A stretch of 64,000 nt of DNA from Micropterus salmoides. Lineage: Eukaryota; Chordata; Actinopteri; Centrarchiformes; Centrarchidae. Positions 33,070 through 44,860 of the stretch are shown in pieces (the first letter of the stretch is position 1; every line of letters begins with the position of its first letter). Where the stretch lies: contig NW_024042261.1 in NCBI RefSeq assembly GCF_014851395.1, positions 37,225,942-37,289,941 on the forward strand, written 5' to 3'. The notes under the pieces were generated by a model, which saw only the letters and a list, made by a program, of their open reading frames with translations, made no database searches and had not been told where the DNA came from. A program made the translations under genes and the position numbers.

Positions 33070-35645
33070 GACGCACCTTGTCTCAGATGTTTGCAAGAGC
33101 CAGTGTGATGTGTGCATCCCTCTCCAAACCTCTGCTAGAAATGTCAACAATGTAAATGCAACTTGGAGTATGTTCTTTGGCAAAGTTATGTCTAGTGTAG
33201 GAAGAGCTACATTAATGCATCATATTCCCGTGTGTAGTTAGATTTAGGCAACAGGAACACTTCAGAGAAAATCAAGATAAAATAAACCAGTCCTGTCATC
33301 TGCTTCAAATCGCTGTTGATGTTTGCAATATTTAACCAAGAACATGATCTTTCTTTAACTTTAACCAAGTGCTGTGAATCCTTAAACATAATCATGATAA
33401 AAAAGTGCTTCAGTTGATCCAAGCTGATATTTTATTGGGATGTTGCTGCTGCAAAATATAGCTATGTAATTTGTAGGAGACTGATGTTGCCTAGAGCCAA
33501 TGTGGTGTGTCTATCCTTGCCAATACTTGATCATTATTTTTTGTCTCAAAAAGGAAAACATACTTTCAACATGTGTGAAACTGTGTGAGTGTTTTCTCTG
33601 TCATCAAATTGCTTGAAGGAGAATGAGGAGATTCCCTCACTGCTTTCCTGCTAATTCCTTATTGTGGTTTCTTAATTGTTCTGTTTATTTGACTCTTTTT
33701 GATTTTAACTTCAAATTATAGCACGTCTTCTTCTGAAGACAGGGAAACGATTGTTGGGTCATGAATGGGAGGGGACACTTGTGGTAAACCTAAGGGGGAA
33801 AACACTGCTTTTATTCTAGTTTATAATTCCTCTTCAGTTCAGTTTAGCTGGTGTTTAAATCTGTTTGGTGAGTCGATTTGTATCCATTAAAGGCATTACA
33901 TGTCTCTTCTTCCAACTCTTAAATGATGAGTTAATGCAGGGAACATCAATACGATCCCATTAACAAGACAAGCTCTACAAGCTCAGTCTTAACCATAAAT
34001 AACATTAACAAAATTTAGTTTTTAAAAGGTGTTTCCTGGCTTTACTGTTTCAAAATGATGATGATTTGATGCGGTTTTTACATATGTGATGAGGCTGTGA
34101 GGACCTAGTACTATCAACCAACTTCCGCTACTTAAAAAACTGAACTACAATGAAATCAGATATGTTTTCCTTCATCTTCATACATACTGTACATGTAGAT
34201 ACTGTATCTGACAGAGGTCAAAGCTCAGTGGCAGCCTGAAATGTCACCCTCAGAGGAAGAGAGTTTAAAGACACTTTCAGTTTTGTTTCAAATCTTGTGG
34301 CAGATTGTCAGTCCTTTGTAATTTAACAAGCAGCAGGTGTCAAGGCAGAACACACAACCCACTGTCAGACAAACACTAGTTTCAACTTGTAGTTGGCTGC
34401 TAAAAATCCTGAAATTCATTCATTCAATTTTTTAGGGATTTCCTGGTGATTGCAGCCAATTCATTGCATCCAAAGGAAGTTTTTGTAGAATCATTTTCTG
34501 TTAAAAAAAACACTTAATAAGTCCTAAAACACAGAGCTCTTTTGTGAGAAAATAGTGTAGTGTAGTAATAGCATTGTAAACGTTTGTAGGCTGTGGAATA
34601 TGAAAGGATGTTAAATCTATTTAATTGGAGGAAAAAACTAATGAATATTTTTAATGGACCCCAAATGAATGTCCATATCTTTAATGCCCAATAAGCAGAT
34701 TTAATTGGTTTCTAAATCAAACTTGAAATGCTGCTTACATTTTCGCTCTTAGTAACAATGGTGTCAGTGTTTCGGTGTTATCAGTGCTCAAACTTTTGGC
34801 TGATCAATAACACAAGCTTAACTTTTCTGCTCTCCCCCTCAGGGAAAGACCATCACTCGGCAGAGTGTTCTATGAAGCGCTATTAGTCGCAGGCTGACAT
34901 CCTCCATATACAGTAGGCTGAGTTGTTTGTTGGGCTAGCAGATCAATAACACATGCTCTTCTGACCTGGCTAACGGTCTCATTCATCTCTTTTTATGCAA
35001 CTATCAGGGTTACTGATACTGAACTGCACCTTTAGTGTGTTTCCGCCTTAGCCCGAGTGTATACTCTGATCTGGTAATGTGTTTTAGATGGAGGCGTGGG
35101 GGCTAATAAAGCGTTCTCATGTTCAATCAGTCTTTAACGGATAAGCAAAGAGCTCACGCCCACTCTGTCTCCTGAGTCTTTAAGCATGCTGCAGTTGGCT
35201 GTTTTCCAGTGGTCATTTAGTACATGTGGCTCCCAATATTCAGCTAAACATGCCCTTGAAAACAATAATAATAAAGTGATTCCTCCTTGCAGCCGTCAAG
35301 ATGCAGGCATAAACAAGCATAATGGTGGAATAATAAATGTTTTTATTTGTTTTTACTTGACCTTTTAAGCGAGCAGGATGGTCTCTTGCGATCAAAATCT
35401 CTTTTTGGAAATTATCATAGCACAACCAGAGTTTGGAGAAGGAGGCAGGAGAAAATAACAAACATAAAGGCCATTGCAAGACATTTCTAATGATGATTTG
35501 TCAGTAAGAAGTTGCGAATAAAAAGAATGCAAGTTTACACTTAATGGCAGAAGTACATGGACACGCCTGACCACATGCTGTTGTGTACTTTTGGTATTGT
35601 GGTGTTTTTCACATGTTAGTATAGGCCCCTTATTTCCAATCAAGG
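33070..35645. other. Non-coding DNA, few features
   Basis: At 33230-33380 there are R4-like phrases ('gttagatttaggcaacagg' forward and, reversed, 'ggttaaagttaaagaaagat'), perhaps a rearranged scrap. At 34820-35000 there is a mixed-composition stretch after 'ctctccccctcag' that could be conserved, but the possible exon is closed by stops in the frames I tested. No gene recognised. Confidence 0.42.
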
Positions 35646-35651
35646 GAAATC

Positions 35652-36430
35652 TTAAAGGCAATATTCATATTGTGCTCATTTTCAGGTTCAAAATCCTATT
35701 CAGGGCTTGTACCAGAACAGCTTTACATGGTTTCATTTTCAAAAAACACCATATTTTTTGTCATACTGCACATTGCTGCAGCTCCTCTTTTCACCCTGTG
35801 CTTTGTTTTAACTATGGAGTGATACATCTTGTCTCTACATGATCTTTGTTGGGAGTTGCACATGCTCAGTTCCTAGTTAAGGACTACTAGCCAATCAGAA
35901 GCAGAGAAGGGCGGGTCAGCGAGAAGCCGGTAAACAGCTCGGGTTCGGCTGTACATGTTGCCGACCAGCTTGGCAACATGGACTGGAGCAAGAGTTTCAG
36001 AGTGGTGAATTATTAATCTGTAACAAAAGCATCTTTCATCCATAAAGTTTTAACTGAGCTCTGTCTCTACATCACAGGAACAACGTTCTGTCCACTGACT
36101 GCCTGGAGGGTAGCTAGTGTTTGGAAGGGGGAGGAGAGGCAGCAGGCGGACGTCTTGTCACTGTGTGCTGCAGCTCAGTGTGTTTTTCCATCTTGGCGTG
36201 CATTATGATGATTTGTCGCTGTGACGTCACAGCAAAGCGGGAAGAAAGGCTGGATTACAAACAAGCTGTTTTCAGGCAGTTCAGAGCAGAGTTTTCTGCG
36301 GGAGATGGGAACTCCCTTTGGGCTGGACTTTGGGCATTTTCACTTTGCAAACCTGTTACATGCACAAAAAAGATATATAACTCAATAAAGGAGAGGGAAA
36401 AAGCCAAAAAGCAGAATATGACCTCTTTAA
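35652..36430. mobile_element. TTAA-flanked non-autonomous transposon R5, copy 1 (779 bp)
   Basis: It starts TTAA (35652-35655) then 'aggcaatattcatattgtgc', and ends '...gcagaatatgacctct' TTAA (36427-36430). The reversed right end 'agaggtcatattctgctttt' shares TCATATT.TGCT with the left end. The right 320 bp has a second copy at 41646-41930. The interior contains the 'cacatgctcagttcctagtt' and 'ccaatcagaagcagagaagg' phrases of a common fish family (from memory). The 105-codon + frame at 36121-36438 has no domain and is part of the element. Confidence 0.72.
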
Positions 36431-36770
36431 TGCTATAGCATACGATACTTTAAACAACGGTGTTCAACTTTGTGGCAGTTTGTGTTTGTTTCTTTCCTGT
36501 TTTAACTCTATTCACTAGAACGCTAACTGCGAGCCAGATCCACCCAACACCAGCGTTGGATGAGGCGACACTTGTGGCTGAATGCAGCTTCCACCAACTG
36601 GTGGGAAGCTTGAAATTAGAAGAGTGGAGACTGTTATAGCAGCAGATTAATACCCATAGTTTAGATATTTGAATAACTTCTACTTCACTGTATTCTTCCT
36701 GCACTCTCAGCCTGCTAGTTCTCTCTCTGTCCGTCTCCCATGGGTGTAATCAGTGCTTTAGAAGAGGGCG
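36431..36770. other. Non-coding DNA, nothing recognised
   Basis: Short stretch with no motif that I can name. Confidence 0.5.
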
Positions 36771-36776
36771 CTAATG

Positions 36777-36830
36777 GATTTTGAATGTGGTCTGTCCATC
36801 ACCAAGATGGACACAGACCACACCAAAATC
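36777..36830. ncRNA. Imperfect hairpin, possible small RNA precursor
   Basis: The left arm 36777-36799 and the right arm 36807-36830 are reverse complements apart from a small mismatch and a 2-nt bulge, with the 7-nt loop CACCAAG. Paired parts include GATTTTG, GTGGTCTGT and CCAT. The stem is shorter than most animal pre-miRNAs, so a foldback transposon scrap is equally likely. Confidence 0.3.
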
Positions 36831-36839
36831 CACATCTAA

Positions 36840-39800
36840 GAGAGATGGATGGATCAGTCAGTGACGGCTTGACAAATTAAGGGACATGCAAAAAGATGAA
36901 TAAATGGATGGTTGCATGGGTGGAAGGACAGGAGAGGGAAAGCTGAAAGATACAGTAAAGAGGTAAAAAGCAGCGTCAGACTCTGTCAAGACCCTGGTCA
37001 ACAAAACTCTCCACTTAACTTTGATAGGTGGATGGGAAGTAACATTATTCTGATCAATAAATCACAATAATATATTATTTATTCAAATATTTCCTTATAT
37101 CGTACTTTAGTCCATAGAATTTCAGAAAATGGTTCACAAATTTAGAGTCCAAGGCGACAACTTCATATCTTGTTTTGTCAAACCAACAACCCTAAAGCCA
37201 AAGATATTCAATTTATAATGATGCAAAACAGAGAAAAACATCACATTTTTATGTTGGGGAAACTGATTAATGGTTTAATTTTATGGCGATCTACTCTACT
37301 GCTAAGAGTGAGAGCAGAGGCTGCAAAAGCGAGGAAAACTGATGAAAGAAAAATGGGCAATGGGATGGTGGAAGAGGACAATGCTGGGGTAGCATTCAGA
37401 ACTTTTTTGTCTCCCTCTTTCTCTTGTCTGTCATGATCTTTCTCCCAGCTGTCTTCACGAGTCTTTTTGTTTGATTTCTTTGTCTTTTTATTCAGATCTA
37501 TTCTCCTCTCCTCTTCAGATCAGGGGTAGAAAGACAGCCAGGGCTGGAAGCAGCCAAACTTCTCAGATTTTTTTTCCCCCTGAAGCTCCTCTGTCTGTCT
37601 CTGCTGCAGTACTCACCAGGGATCGACATGTTTGATTCAAAGGATCAATTCAGGATCCAAATGTGAACAGAAAGGTTGCTCCCTGAGCAAAATTCAAAAC
37701 AGGTTTGAAGCTCACTACCAAATTGATTGACAAGTTGTCCACCCAATGTATTACTCTAGATGACAACTAAAACTATGGCACTTTGTGACTTATTGATTGG
37801 CCCCATAAAAGATAGTTATATTTTTGTTATTGGCATCAAATTCCTTGGAAAGACCAAAGCAAACAATGTCTTACAATACTTTCTGACTTCCGTACCTTGT
37901 CTGTGGTTGTCAGCTCCAATCCGTAAATCTTTAAAAACACCACACAAATATCCACTTCAATAACTTCCTAAAACAGCAGCCACTGTAGTTTTTAGCAAAC
38001 ATTGCTCAAACAGAATGAAACGCGTTGTGAATTTGCTGGGGACTATTTTCAGTGGTGGATTAATACTCGTCATCCTTTTCCTTCAATGTGGCAGATAACA
38101 ACTCATATGCACACCTATTTTATTTCATAATCATTATAGATTTAGCATATGGCAAGCAAATCATCACTGTCATAGTCACCAACAGACAGATGGAGACGCC
38201 TCTTGTCTGTGAACTTTCCTTTTGGTTTAGTGTGGTGTGGAGACCAATCGTTAGTGCTCCAGCCAGCCAGAGTACAACGGTGCTGAAAACTCAGTCTTGC
38301 ACTTAATCAATGTGCAACTTATCTGCGGTCGATACATGCATCACTTTCCAATGAATCCCGGGCAAAAAACAGCCATTGACTCCCAGTAAAGCCTTTATAC
38401 CCCATTGACCCACACACCTTAAAAACTTACTGAGTGAGTCAGTGAAGTGAGTGGCAGTGCACAGGCCCATATCATGTGATGTGACTGCACACAGCCAGTC
38501 AGATTATTAGTCAGTTTTGACTACCATTGTCATGCTTAAAATGTTATTGAAAGCAATAACCATTAAACAAAGTGAACAGCGACCCTTGAATAATTAGATG
38601 AGCAGAAACATCAATATTTAGGAATTGGGTTCAAGATAAGATTTCTTTACGTTTATTTAGATAAAGTTCCAATAGGCCTGTGTAAACTGGAAAATTTCTA
38701 GTCTTCACTGTCCTAAAAAAAGAGTAATGACAAAATAGACAGAATAATGGGATGAATGCAAGAATAAGTGTAGATAAAAGTTAATGCTGCGTTCTGGACA
38801 GGAGTCAGTTATGGACTGCAGTCATAACCTGGTCCATTGTCTTTTACTATGAGGCACTAAAACTAACAAAATAGGAACATCCTTTGCTAAACTAATAATT
38901 GATTGAACGCTCTACCTTAAAAACTGACTCCCTTTATAAAATATAGCAAATGTCAGGATGCTAACCTTGATTAGCAGGTCAGAGTGATTGTTATTACATT
39001 TTACCAGCCAGTTATACTGTTCAAACAAGGCCTCGAGGAACAGCACTGGGATGTGGGGTGATTTTGGCATTGCGGCCAAAGACAACATATGATCTAAAAT
39101 AATTAGAGCCATTATATGTTTTAGAGCCAACAGTATCCAGGGCAAATTATTAGTTTTTGCCATATGTGCAGCCAGTCCTTCAGGTCAAGAAATCTTACAT
39201 CATAACGGGTCCCACTCGGGGCTCAGTCACAGCAGTTTATAATGGCATCTGTGGGAAGTCACCAGCAGCCATCACCCCAATGCTGCCAAAAGTCAGCTTG
39301 TCCTTTTTAGGTTGGTCTGATGTGTTGTTGACTCCCAGGACCTGCTGTGCTGTGTGGACGTTGGCAAGTATATTTGACTTTAAAAGATGTAGGGACATTA
39401 TGCAGATGAGAGGCTCATTGAGAATCATAAAATCACATTAAAATCTGATTTGCTGTACACAGACTAGAGGTGCTGTTTTCATGGAGCAAAGATACTTAAG
39501 GCTAGATCATCATAAGGTAATTAAACTGATCTGCACTTTACTTCACTGGACAGGCATTAATCAACCAGCCTTTCGTATTGAGCTTTGGATTTGTTGTAAT
39601 TAATCAATGCAATACTCATTAAAAAAAGTCAGGAAATTCAAGGCAGTTGGCTCAAACAGTCACAATCCGATGTGTCAGTAGTGCTGCTAGTCAAATACTG
39701 GGTTAAAGTTTTCAGTTATTTTGTATTGAGACAGAGTGATTGTGTATGTGAGGGGAGGTGTCAGCTAGTTTTTCCGTGTTTGTGTGTGTATATAAAGTTA

Positions 39801-40235
39801 AAGGCTGATGTAAAATTTGGAGAATACAGTATTCCCCCATGGCCAGCAAGAGAGAGATAGATTTTTATCTTTCACCTCTCTTCCTCTTTGTTCTCTCTAT
39901 TGCCAACTTGACAAAGCCTTTAATTTTTATCGTTTCTCTCATGTCCTCTGCTTCAACACTTTGATTGGTGCGTCTAGCAACCCATTCGCACCTCCCCACA
40001 TTTCTCTGGTTTCTTCCTTCTTAATTGTCACTTTCTTTTTCTATGTCCTCCCCCGTTGTCTCTTTCCCAGTTTTATTTCCATTATTGTCAGTATTTCTAT
40101 TTGTCTTTCCTCTCAGACATTAGACAGTATGTTCACAGTATGCACTATAAATCTGAAAACTAAATCAAGTTGTTTCTCTAAACATTATGACCACAGTGAA
40201 ACACCTAAATAATAGAAACAAGTTTTTTCTTCACA
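36840..40235. other. Long non-coding stretch, nothing firm
   Basis: About 3.4 kb of AT-rich DNA. Frames of up to 131 codons (39817-40212 +) are Ser/Phe/Leu-rich and lie in C/T-rich DNA. None has a domain. 38940-39440 has mixed composition with open frames on both strands and may deserve a conservation check. Confidence 0.45.
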
Positions 40236-40238
40236 TTT

Positions 40239-40260
40239 AAACCTTTAAATTTAAAGGTTT
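40239..40260. repeat. Perfect 22-bp palindrome
   Basis: AAACCTTTAAA is followed directly by its reverse complement TTTAAAGGTTT. Perfect symmetry without spacer can form a cruciform. It sits in AT-rich DNA. Confidence 0.9.
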
Positions 40261-40508
40261 GTGGCTAATTTAATCGGTTACAGCTCAAAGTGGCGCGTCA
40301 GTCTTAAAATATGTTGAAAAAGGCTTGAAAAGGTCTTAAAAAGATATTGAATTTTACTTCAGGATTCCTGTATATACCCTGGTCCAGCCCTAGTCTCAGG
40401 CATGTGCGTCACTGTTATCACCACAAGCATGGCTTTCTGTTGGTTTCATCTTCATATCATTTAACACTTTTTATTTGCTGTTCACATCAGTTGTCTCTGA
40501 TCGATCTC

Positions 40509-40578
40509 TGCGTTCTATCACATCAATTAAACGCTTTTGTTGCGTTCCACAAAAGCGTTTAATTGGTGTGATGGAACG
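40509..40578. ncRNA. Long hairpin: 31-bp stem, 8-nt loop
   Basis: The arms 40509-40539 and 40548-40578 are reverse complements at 29 of 31 positions around the loop TGCGTTCC. The inner 18 bases of the arms are perfectly paired (AATTAAACGCTTTTGT is included). The size (70 nt) is in the range of vertebrate pre-miRNA hairpins, and the two differences give G:T pairs on one strand. I do not recognise a known miRNA. A foldback MITE or an inverted duplication is the main alternative. Confidence 0.4.
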
Positions 40579-40579
40579 C

Positions 40580-41070
40580 CTCCGGCAGCAGCCACAGCTG
40601 CTTCAGGTGTAGTTGGTTTGATCGGCTGGACGTGCAGCCTCTCTTTTCCTCTGTTTGTGAGTCTTTAGTGACTTGTTTAAACAGACTCTTTACTTGTTTT
40701 ATACTTGTGACTGTCGTTTTTGGAGGTTTGTGTCTCACCGATAAAGGAAAAAGCACTCGGGGATCTTTCAATTCAGTTTATTGATCGAAAGTTAACTAAA
40801 TAATTTTCTTTCCACAAATGTATCAAAAATCACCTTGAATTCGTTTCCCACAACGTATTTGTTCACTAAAGTATTTCATTCCTCCTCCCTCATTCAAATA
40901 TAAAAAACTCCCAAGCTGTAGTCTTTTCCAGTATAATACTGCCCGTGAGGATGAACTAATTAGGATGGGGAGTGATCTGATACAATTTCCCAATACAGTT
41001 ATTTGAAACAAGAAAAAAGAAAATATATCACCTTGCTTGTCCATAACAACAATAAAAATAATATTAGGCT
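40580..41070. other. Non-coding DNA, nothing recognised
   Basis: Mixed composition. A short 'caattcagtttattgatcg' at 40770 is like LINE tails but too short to call. Confidence 0.45.
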
Positions 41071-41092
41071 ACTATTCGATACCTGGAATCTC

Positions 41093-41173
41093 GAATCAGA
41101 ATCGGGTTTATTGCCAGGTACATTTTCACATACGAGGAATTTGACTTGCTTACAGTTCACATAACATAAATTG

Positions 41174-41208
<35 letters not shown>

Positions 41209-41598
41209 AAGGAGATCAAAATGTATACAAAAAATATAAAAAGATACAATAATACTGTAATAAAATGCTGACAAGTATGTGCAGAAGTTGGACCGCAGCC
41301 TCCTGCCAGAGGGGACAGTTTGTATTCAGGTTGGAAGGAGTCAGCTGCAATCTTTCCTGCTCGCCTCAGAGTCCTGGAGGCGTGCAGGTCCTGACTTCAG
41401 GAGCTTGATAGACTGGTGACTGGAGGTGCAGCTGTTGGTGTACAGGGAGAAGACCAGAGGGGAAAGAACGCAGCCTTGAGGGGAACCGGTGCTGATGGTC
41501 CTGGAATCAGAGAGATGTTTTCCCAGCTTAACGTGCTGCTTCCTGTCCGTCAGGAAGTCTGTGATCCAACTGCAGGTGGAGTCAGGCACGCTCATGCT
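41093..41598 (-). mobile_element. LINE fragment (Rex1/CR1-like), internally deleted
   Basis: On the minus strand 41598-41400 encodes a typical fish LINE reverse transcriptase piece: 'WITDFLTDRKQHVKLGKHLS', 'TGSPQGCVLSPLVFSLYTN' (RT motif with GSPQG..LSP). After 'SIKLLK' the frame jumps, near 41395, to the late part of the same kind of ORF ('QDLHASRTLRRAGKIAADSF'), so the segment with the catalytic YADD/FADD box is missing. The 3' UTR contains a (TA)n tract (41176-41204) and the end is 'gaatcagaatcgggtttatt' in forward sense, the LINE tail. Inactive. Confidence 0.82.
41176..41204 (+). repeat. (TA)n microsatellite in the LINE 3' UTR
   Basis: A perfect TA tract of about 29 bp within the LINE fragment. 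Confidence 0.92.
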
Positions 41599-41600
41599 GG

Positions 41601-41645
41601 TTTTGGTGCTGGTATCCTAAAACTTTCAACGATACCCAACCCTAG
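41601..41645. repeat. 'gatacccaaccct' repeat end
   Basis: 'ggtgctggtatcctaaaact' then 'caacgatacccaacccta' is the right end of another dispersed fish repeat (from memory). A 'ttcgatacctgg' phrase lies left of the LINE (41075-41086), so the LINE probably jumped into this repeat. Confidence 0.4.
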
Positions 41646-41930
41646 TAGCTAAGGTTTGAAAGGGAGAGGAGAGGCAGCAAGCAGACGTCTTGTCACTGTG
41701 TGCTGCAACTCAGGGTGTTTTTCCACCGGTGTTTTTGGGAGCATGGTCGGCATAAAGCGGAAGTAAAGGCTGGTCTACAAACGAGCTATTTTCAGGCAGT
41801 CCAGAGCAGAGTTTTCTGTGGGAGATGGGAACTCTTTTTGGGCTTTTTGCACTCTGCAAACCTGTTACATGCACAAAAAAGGTATATAACTCAATAAAGG
41901 AGAGGGAAAAAGCAGAATACCACCTCTTTA
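41646..41930 (+). mobile_element. Transposon R5, copy 2 (right part only)
   Basis: It aligns with 36112-36429: 'gaggagaggcagca.gc.gac', 'gtcttgtcactgtgtgctgc', 'ttttcaggcagt.cagagca', 'acctgttacatgcacaaaaa' and 'ataactcaataaaggagagg'. It ends '...ccacctct' TTTA, one base off the TTAA of copy 1. The left half is absent. A 40-50-bp block present in copy 1 ('gtgacgtcacagcaaag') is missing here. Confidence 0.8.
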
Positions 41931-41939
41931 TGTATCACA

Positions 41940-44575
41940 TAAAGCACAAAATTGAGTAGATACTGGTTAATTTGCAATAATTATTACATAGCCTACATTA
42001 ATTTAATTACATACATGCATTGCACCATTTTTATGTGTCAGCTTTCAAAATGCTAGAAGTCTATTAGGCTCTAAAATGCGACCAATTTAGTCACTAATGC
42101 CCCTAAAAATAGATAACCTGCGAACAAGTACAATGATTTCTGTGCACCGTGTGGGAGTAAAGATAACTCCCGTAATCACCAACCCCTCCGGCCTGCCCTG
42201 CCATGCCGCTATACTATTATAGGGTTCAATCAATTTATTTATTATTATATATATTTAAAACGTAGTCCGACTTTGCAGCTCGTTATACAAAATGAGAGGG
42301 GTCAGTGTTTTCAAGCACACACACACGGCAACTCACTGGCGTAAAAAGGGTTGACGCTCCTTTTCTTTGCTTCATTGCCACTGAAATGCCGCCAACTTGT
42401 TTGAAATCTCCAAGCCTGTCATGTGATCATATGCCAGTATTCTGAGTGCAGGATCTCAAAAATTGCCCACGACCAGTTACGAATCTGATATCAGCGCTCT
42501 CTTTATCCCAAATCTAAATTTTAAACCAAACCAAATGGAAGTCATTGAACGCATTTTTATGCACAGTAAAAGCGGTAATCAGTCACTGATGTGCTCGGTG
42601 TTCCTCGTGCCTTTTCAGTGTTCAGCCCTTGTCATGTCAAGCCCACATCAGGCGACAGCTCAGCTGATTTCTATATTAGAATTCATTGGCAAAGCCATAC
42701 AAGGCGCCTTATTTACGCCGCTTTAGCCTGCCTACCCATGCTGCTTTCTCTGCGAGCCTCCTTTAAGGCTATTCCTGACCAATCAATGCATTTCTATATT
42801 TATGGATGCTGATTTGTTCTGTTCCCTGGAGGGCTTGCTGCTTCTTTCTATGTAAGCATGTGGAAGGGCAGAGAGGTGTCCTTTCCCTGCCTGCTGGCTT
42901 TCCACATGGGCATGTGGAAGGGCGGGGAGTCCCAGAACAGAGCCACACCGCCAAACGTAACTACCGCAAAGCAAAGAAAGTATTTGATGAAGTTGTCCTG
43001 ACTGAACTATGATTTATTGTGATAAAAATATGAGTTTCAAACTACTGTCTTCTAACACTAAGTATTTGCTTCTTTTCTCACTCTCAAGTCTGAGAACCTA
43101 TTATTTTTGTCCCTTCCTCTCTTTCCGTAGTCTTCCAATGATTGGGCAGGCAGGCTGTCTTTTCCACTCAACTAATCACTATTGTGCTCTCTCTCCCTGT
43201 GTCTGTCTGTGTATCGCTGTCTCCGTCTCCGAATCTTCTCTCTGATCATTATCATTACTGTACACATTATGACTCTTCTTCTTGGCAGGAGGAATCCTGA
43301 TCTCCATTTAAACTGTCCACTGGCGGGAGGCACACACACACATGTCAATGCAGTCTCATTGGGCCTAATTACAGCCCAGGACTTTAATAGGCCAGAGAAT
43401 GATGCAGCGGTGAAATATGTCCACCGTAATTAGTAAGCCCTCTCCTTTTTTATTCTAATGGAAGAACCACACACTCAAATCTGTACTGGATTACAGTGAA
43501 GGGACGGACATACACACCACAAAACATGATACATAATACACACACAAGATGGATTTTTGTGATTCCACAATACATTGCTTGAGTCTAGCTTGAAAGTACT
43601 TCTTTTAAATACTTTCTTTTCCATGTGAACACTACACCTTTACTAACACCACACTTTGGAGTGAAATTGCACAACAGGGGAATATTGCACTTTCACTTGA
43701 CAGCTGGTATACTCTACAAAAAAAGGTTTTATATCGAAACTATGAGATAAAAAGATGACCATGACCATCCACACCACCTAGAATTAGAGTGTCAATTGAT
43801 CCACTGTGAGAATGTAAACAGGCCTTTGTCAGTGTGCATTTTCAGTTATTCTGTAATAAAAAATGAATGTTTGATATTTACACCCATGCACACATACAAA
43901 AAAAAATTAAATAAAAGAATGGATCAATGCTGCTGCACCGTCACACACATTATGCTATTCTGGCGTAAATGTCTGACTACTGCATTTATTCCCATACAGT
44001 TGGACACTAAGCACAAGCTGAAACACTGCATACAATAAATTATATGCACACAAACTAAAATCACATGGACAGGAACGTCCTGTAATTCTCCATTTTAAAC
44101 ATCAACAAAATTATCTCCGCATCCACACTAACTCTCACATGCACACATACATACATTCCACCACTGACTGTGTAACTGTGTGTGTGTGCGCTATGCAGAA
44201 ATTATTTAGGCCAGTTTGCTATTTGAGGAGCAGCTGACTAATCCCTGTTTTAGAGGGAGAGGAGAATAATCTGTCTTTGTCTGTTTTTGTCCGTGTGTGT
44301 GTTCTCCTGTGTGTATTGTTTGTCTTTGTGTATCTGTTTCTGTTAAGCGTGTGTGTGTGTGTGTGTGGAGCAGCGCAGCTAGATATGTGTTACAACACAG
44401 GGAAATACAATGAAAATAGTCCCATTGTCTAGGTCCAATTCACCAAAAACAGAAAACAACACAAAGCACCAGAAATGATTAGAGCCAGTCGGTGGAAACA
44501 ATGCTTTCATCCTAGAATTTAACAGGCAAAATGAAAAATTAAACCAAATAGTATTAAATGAACAAAATCTAATTT
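41940..44575. other. Non-coding DNA with minor repeats
   Basis: At 42855-42920 'gcatgtggaagggc' occurs twice, with a short palindrome (CTTTCCACATG GG CATGTGGAAG). At 43050-43260 it is C/T-rich. At 44348-44367 there is a (TG)10 run. No gene recognised. Confidence 0.45.
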
Positions 44576-44579
44576 CTAA

Positions 44580-44860
44580 TTTGCAGATATTATCAGCCGA
44601 TATAAGCTACTTGCAGATAAACCTGCATCTGCGTTTAAAACAGCGATATACGGCTATTGAAAAGAAAGAAAGAAAAACACAGAGTCGGATCCTTCCCTCG
44701 TGTCATGAGTGTTGCATAGTTTGCCCACCAGATGGCACGTTGCAGCTCTTCTGTTCAAAAACAAACACCAGCTGACCGGAGTCTACCGGAGCACAGAGAG
44801 TAGCTCCCGGTAGCTCTCACACTTCCCGGTGAGTTGGACTTTTGTCGTGTCAATTGCGTG
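44580..44860. repeat. Possible dispersed repeat fragment
   Basis: 'gatattatcagccgatataa', 'cagcgatatacggctattga' and 'ccaccagatggcacgttgca' resemble a fish element rich in 'gccgatat' phrases (from memory). The right end was not found. Confidence 0.33.

Noticed and set aside
36121..36438. 105-codon + frame that looked like a small membrane protein
   Set aside because: It lies inside the R5 transposon. The corresponding stretch of copy 2 (41646-41930) is broken, so it is not a maintained gene.
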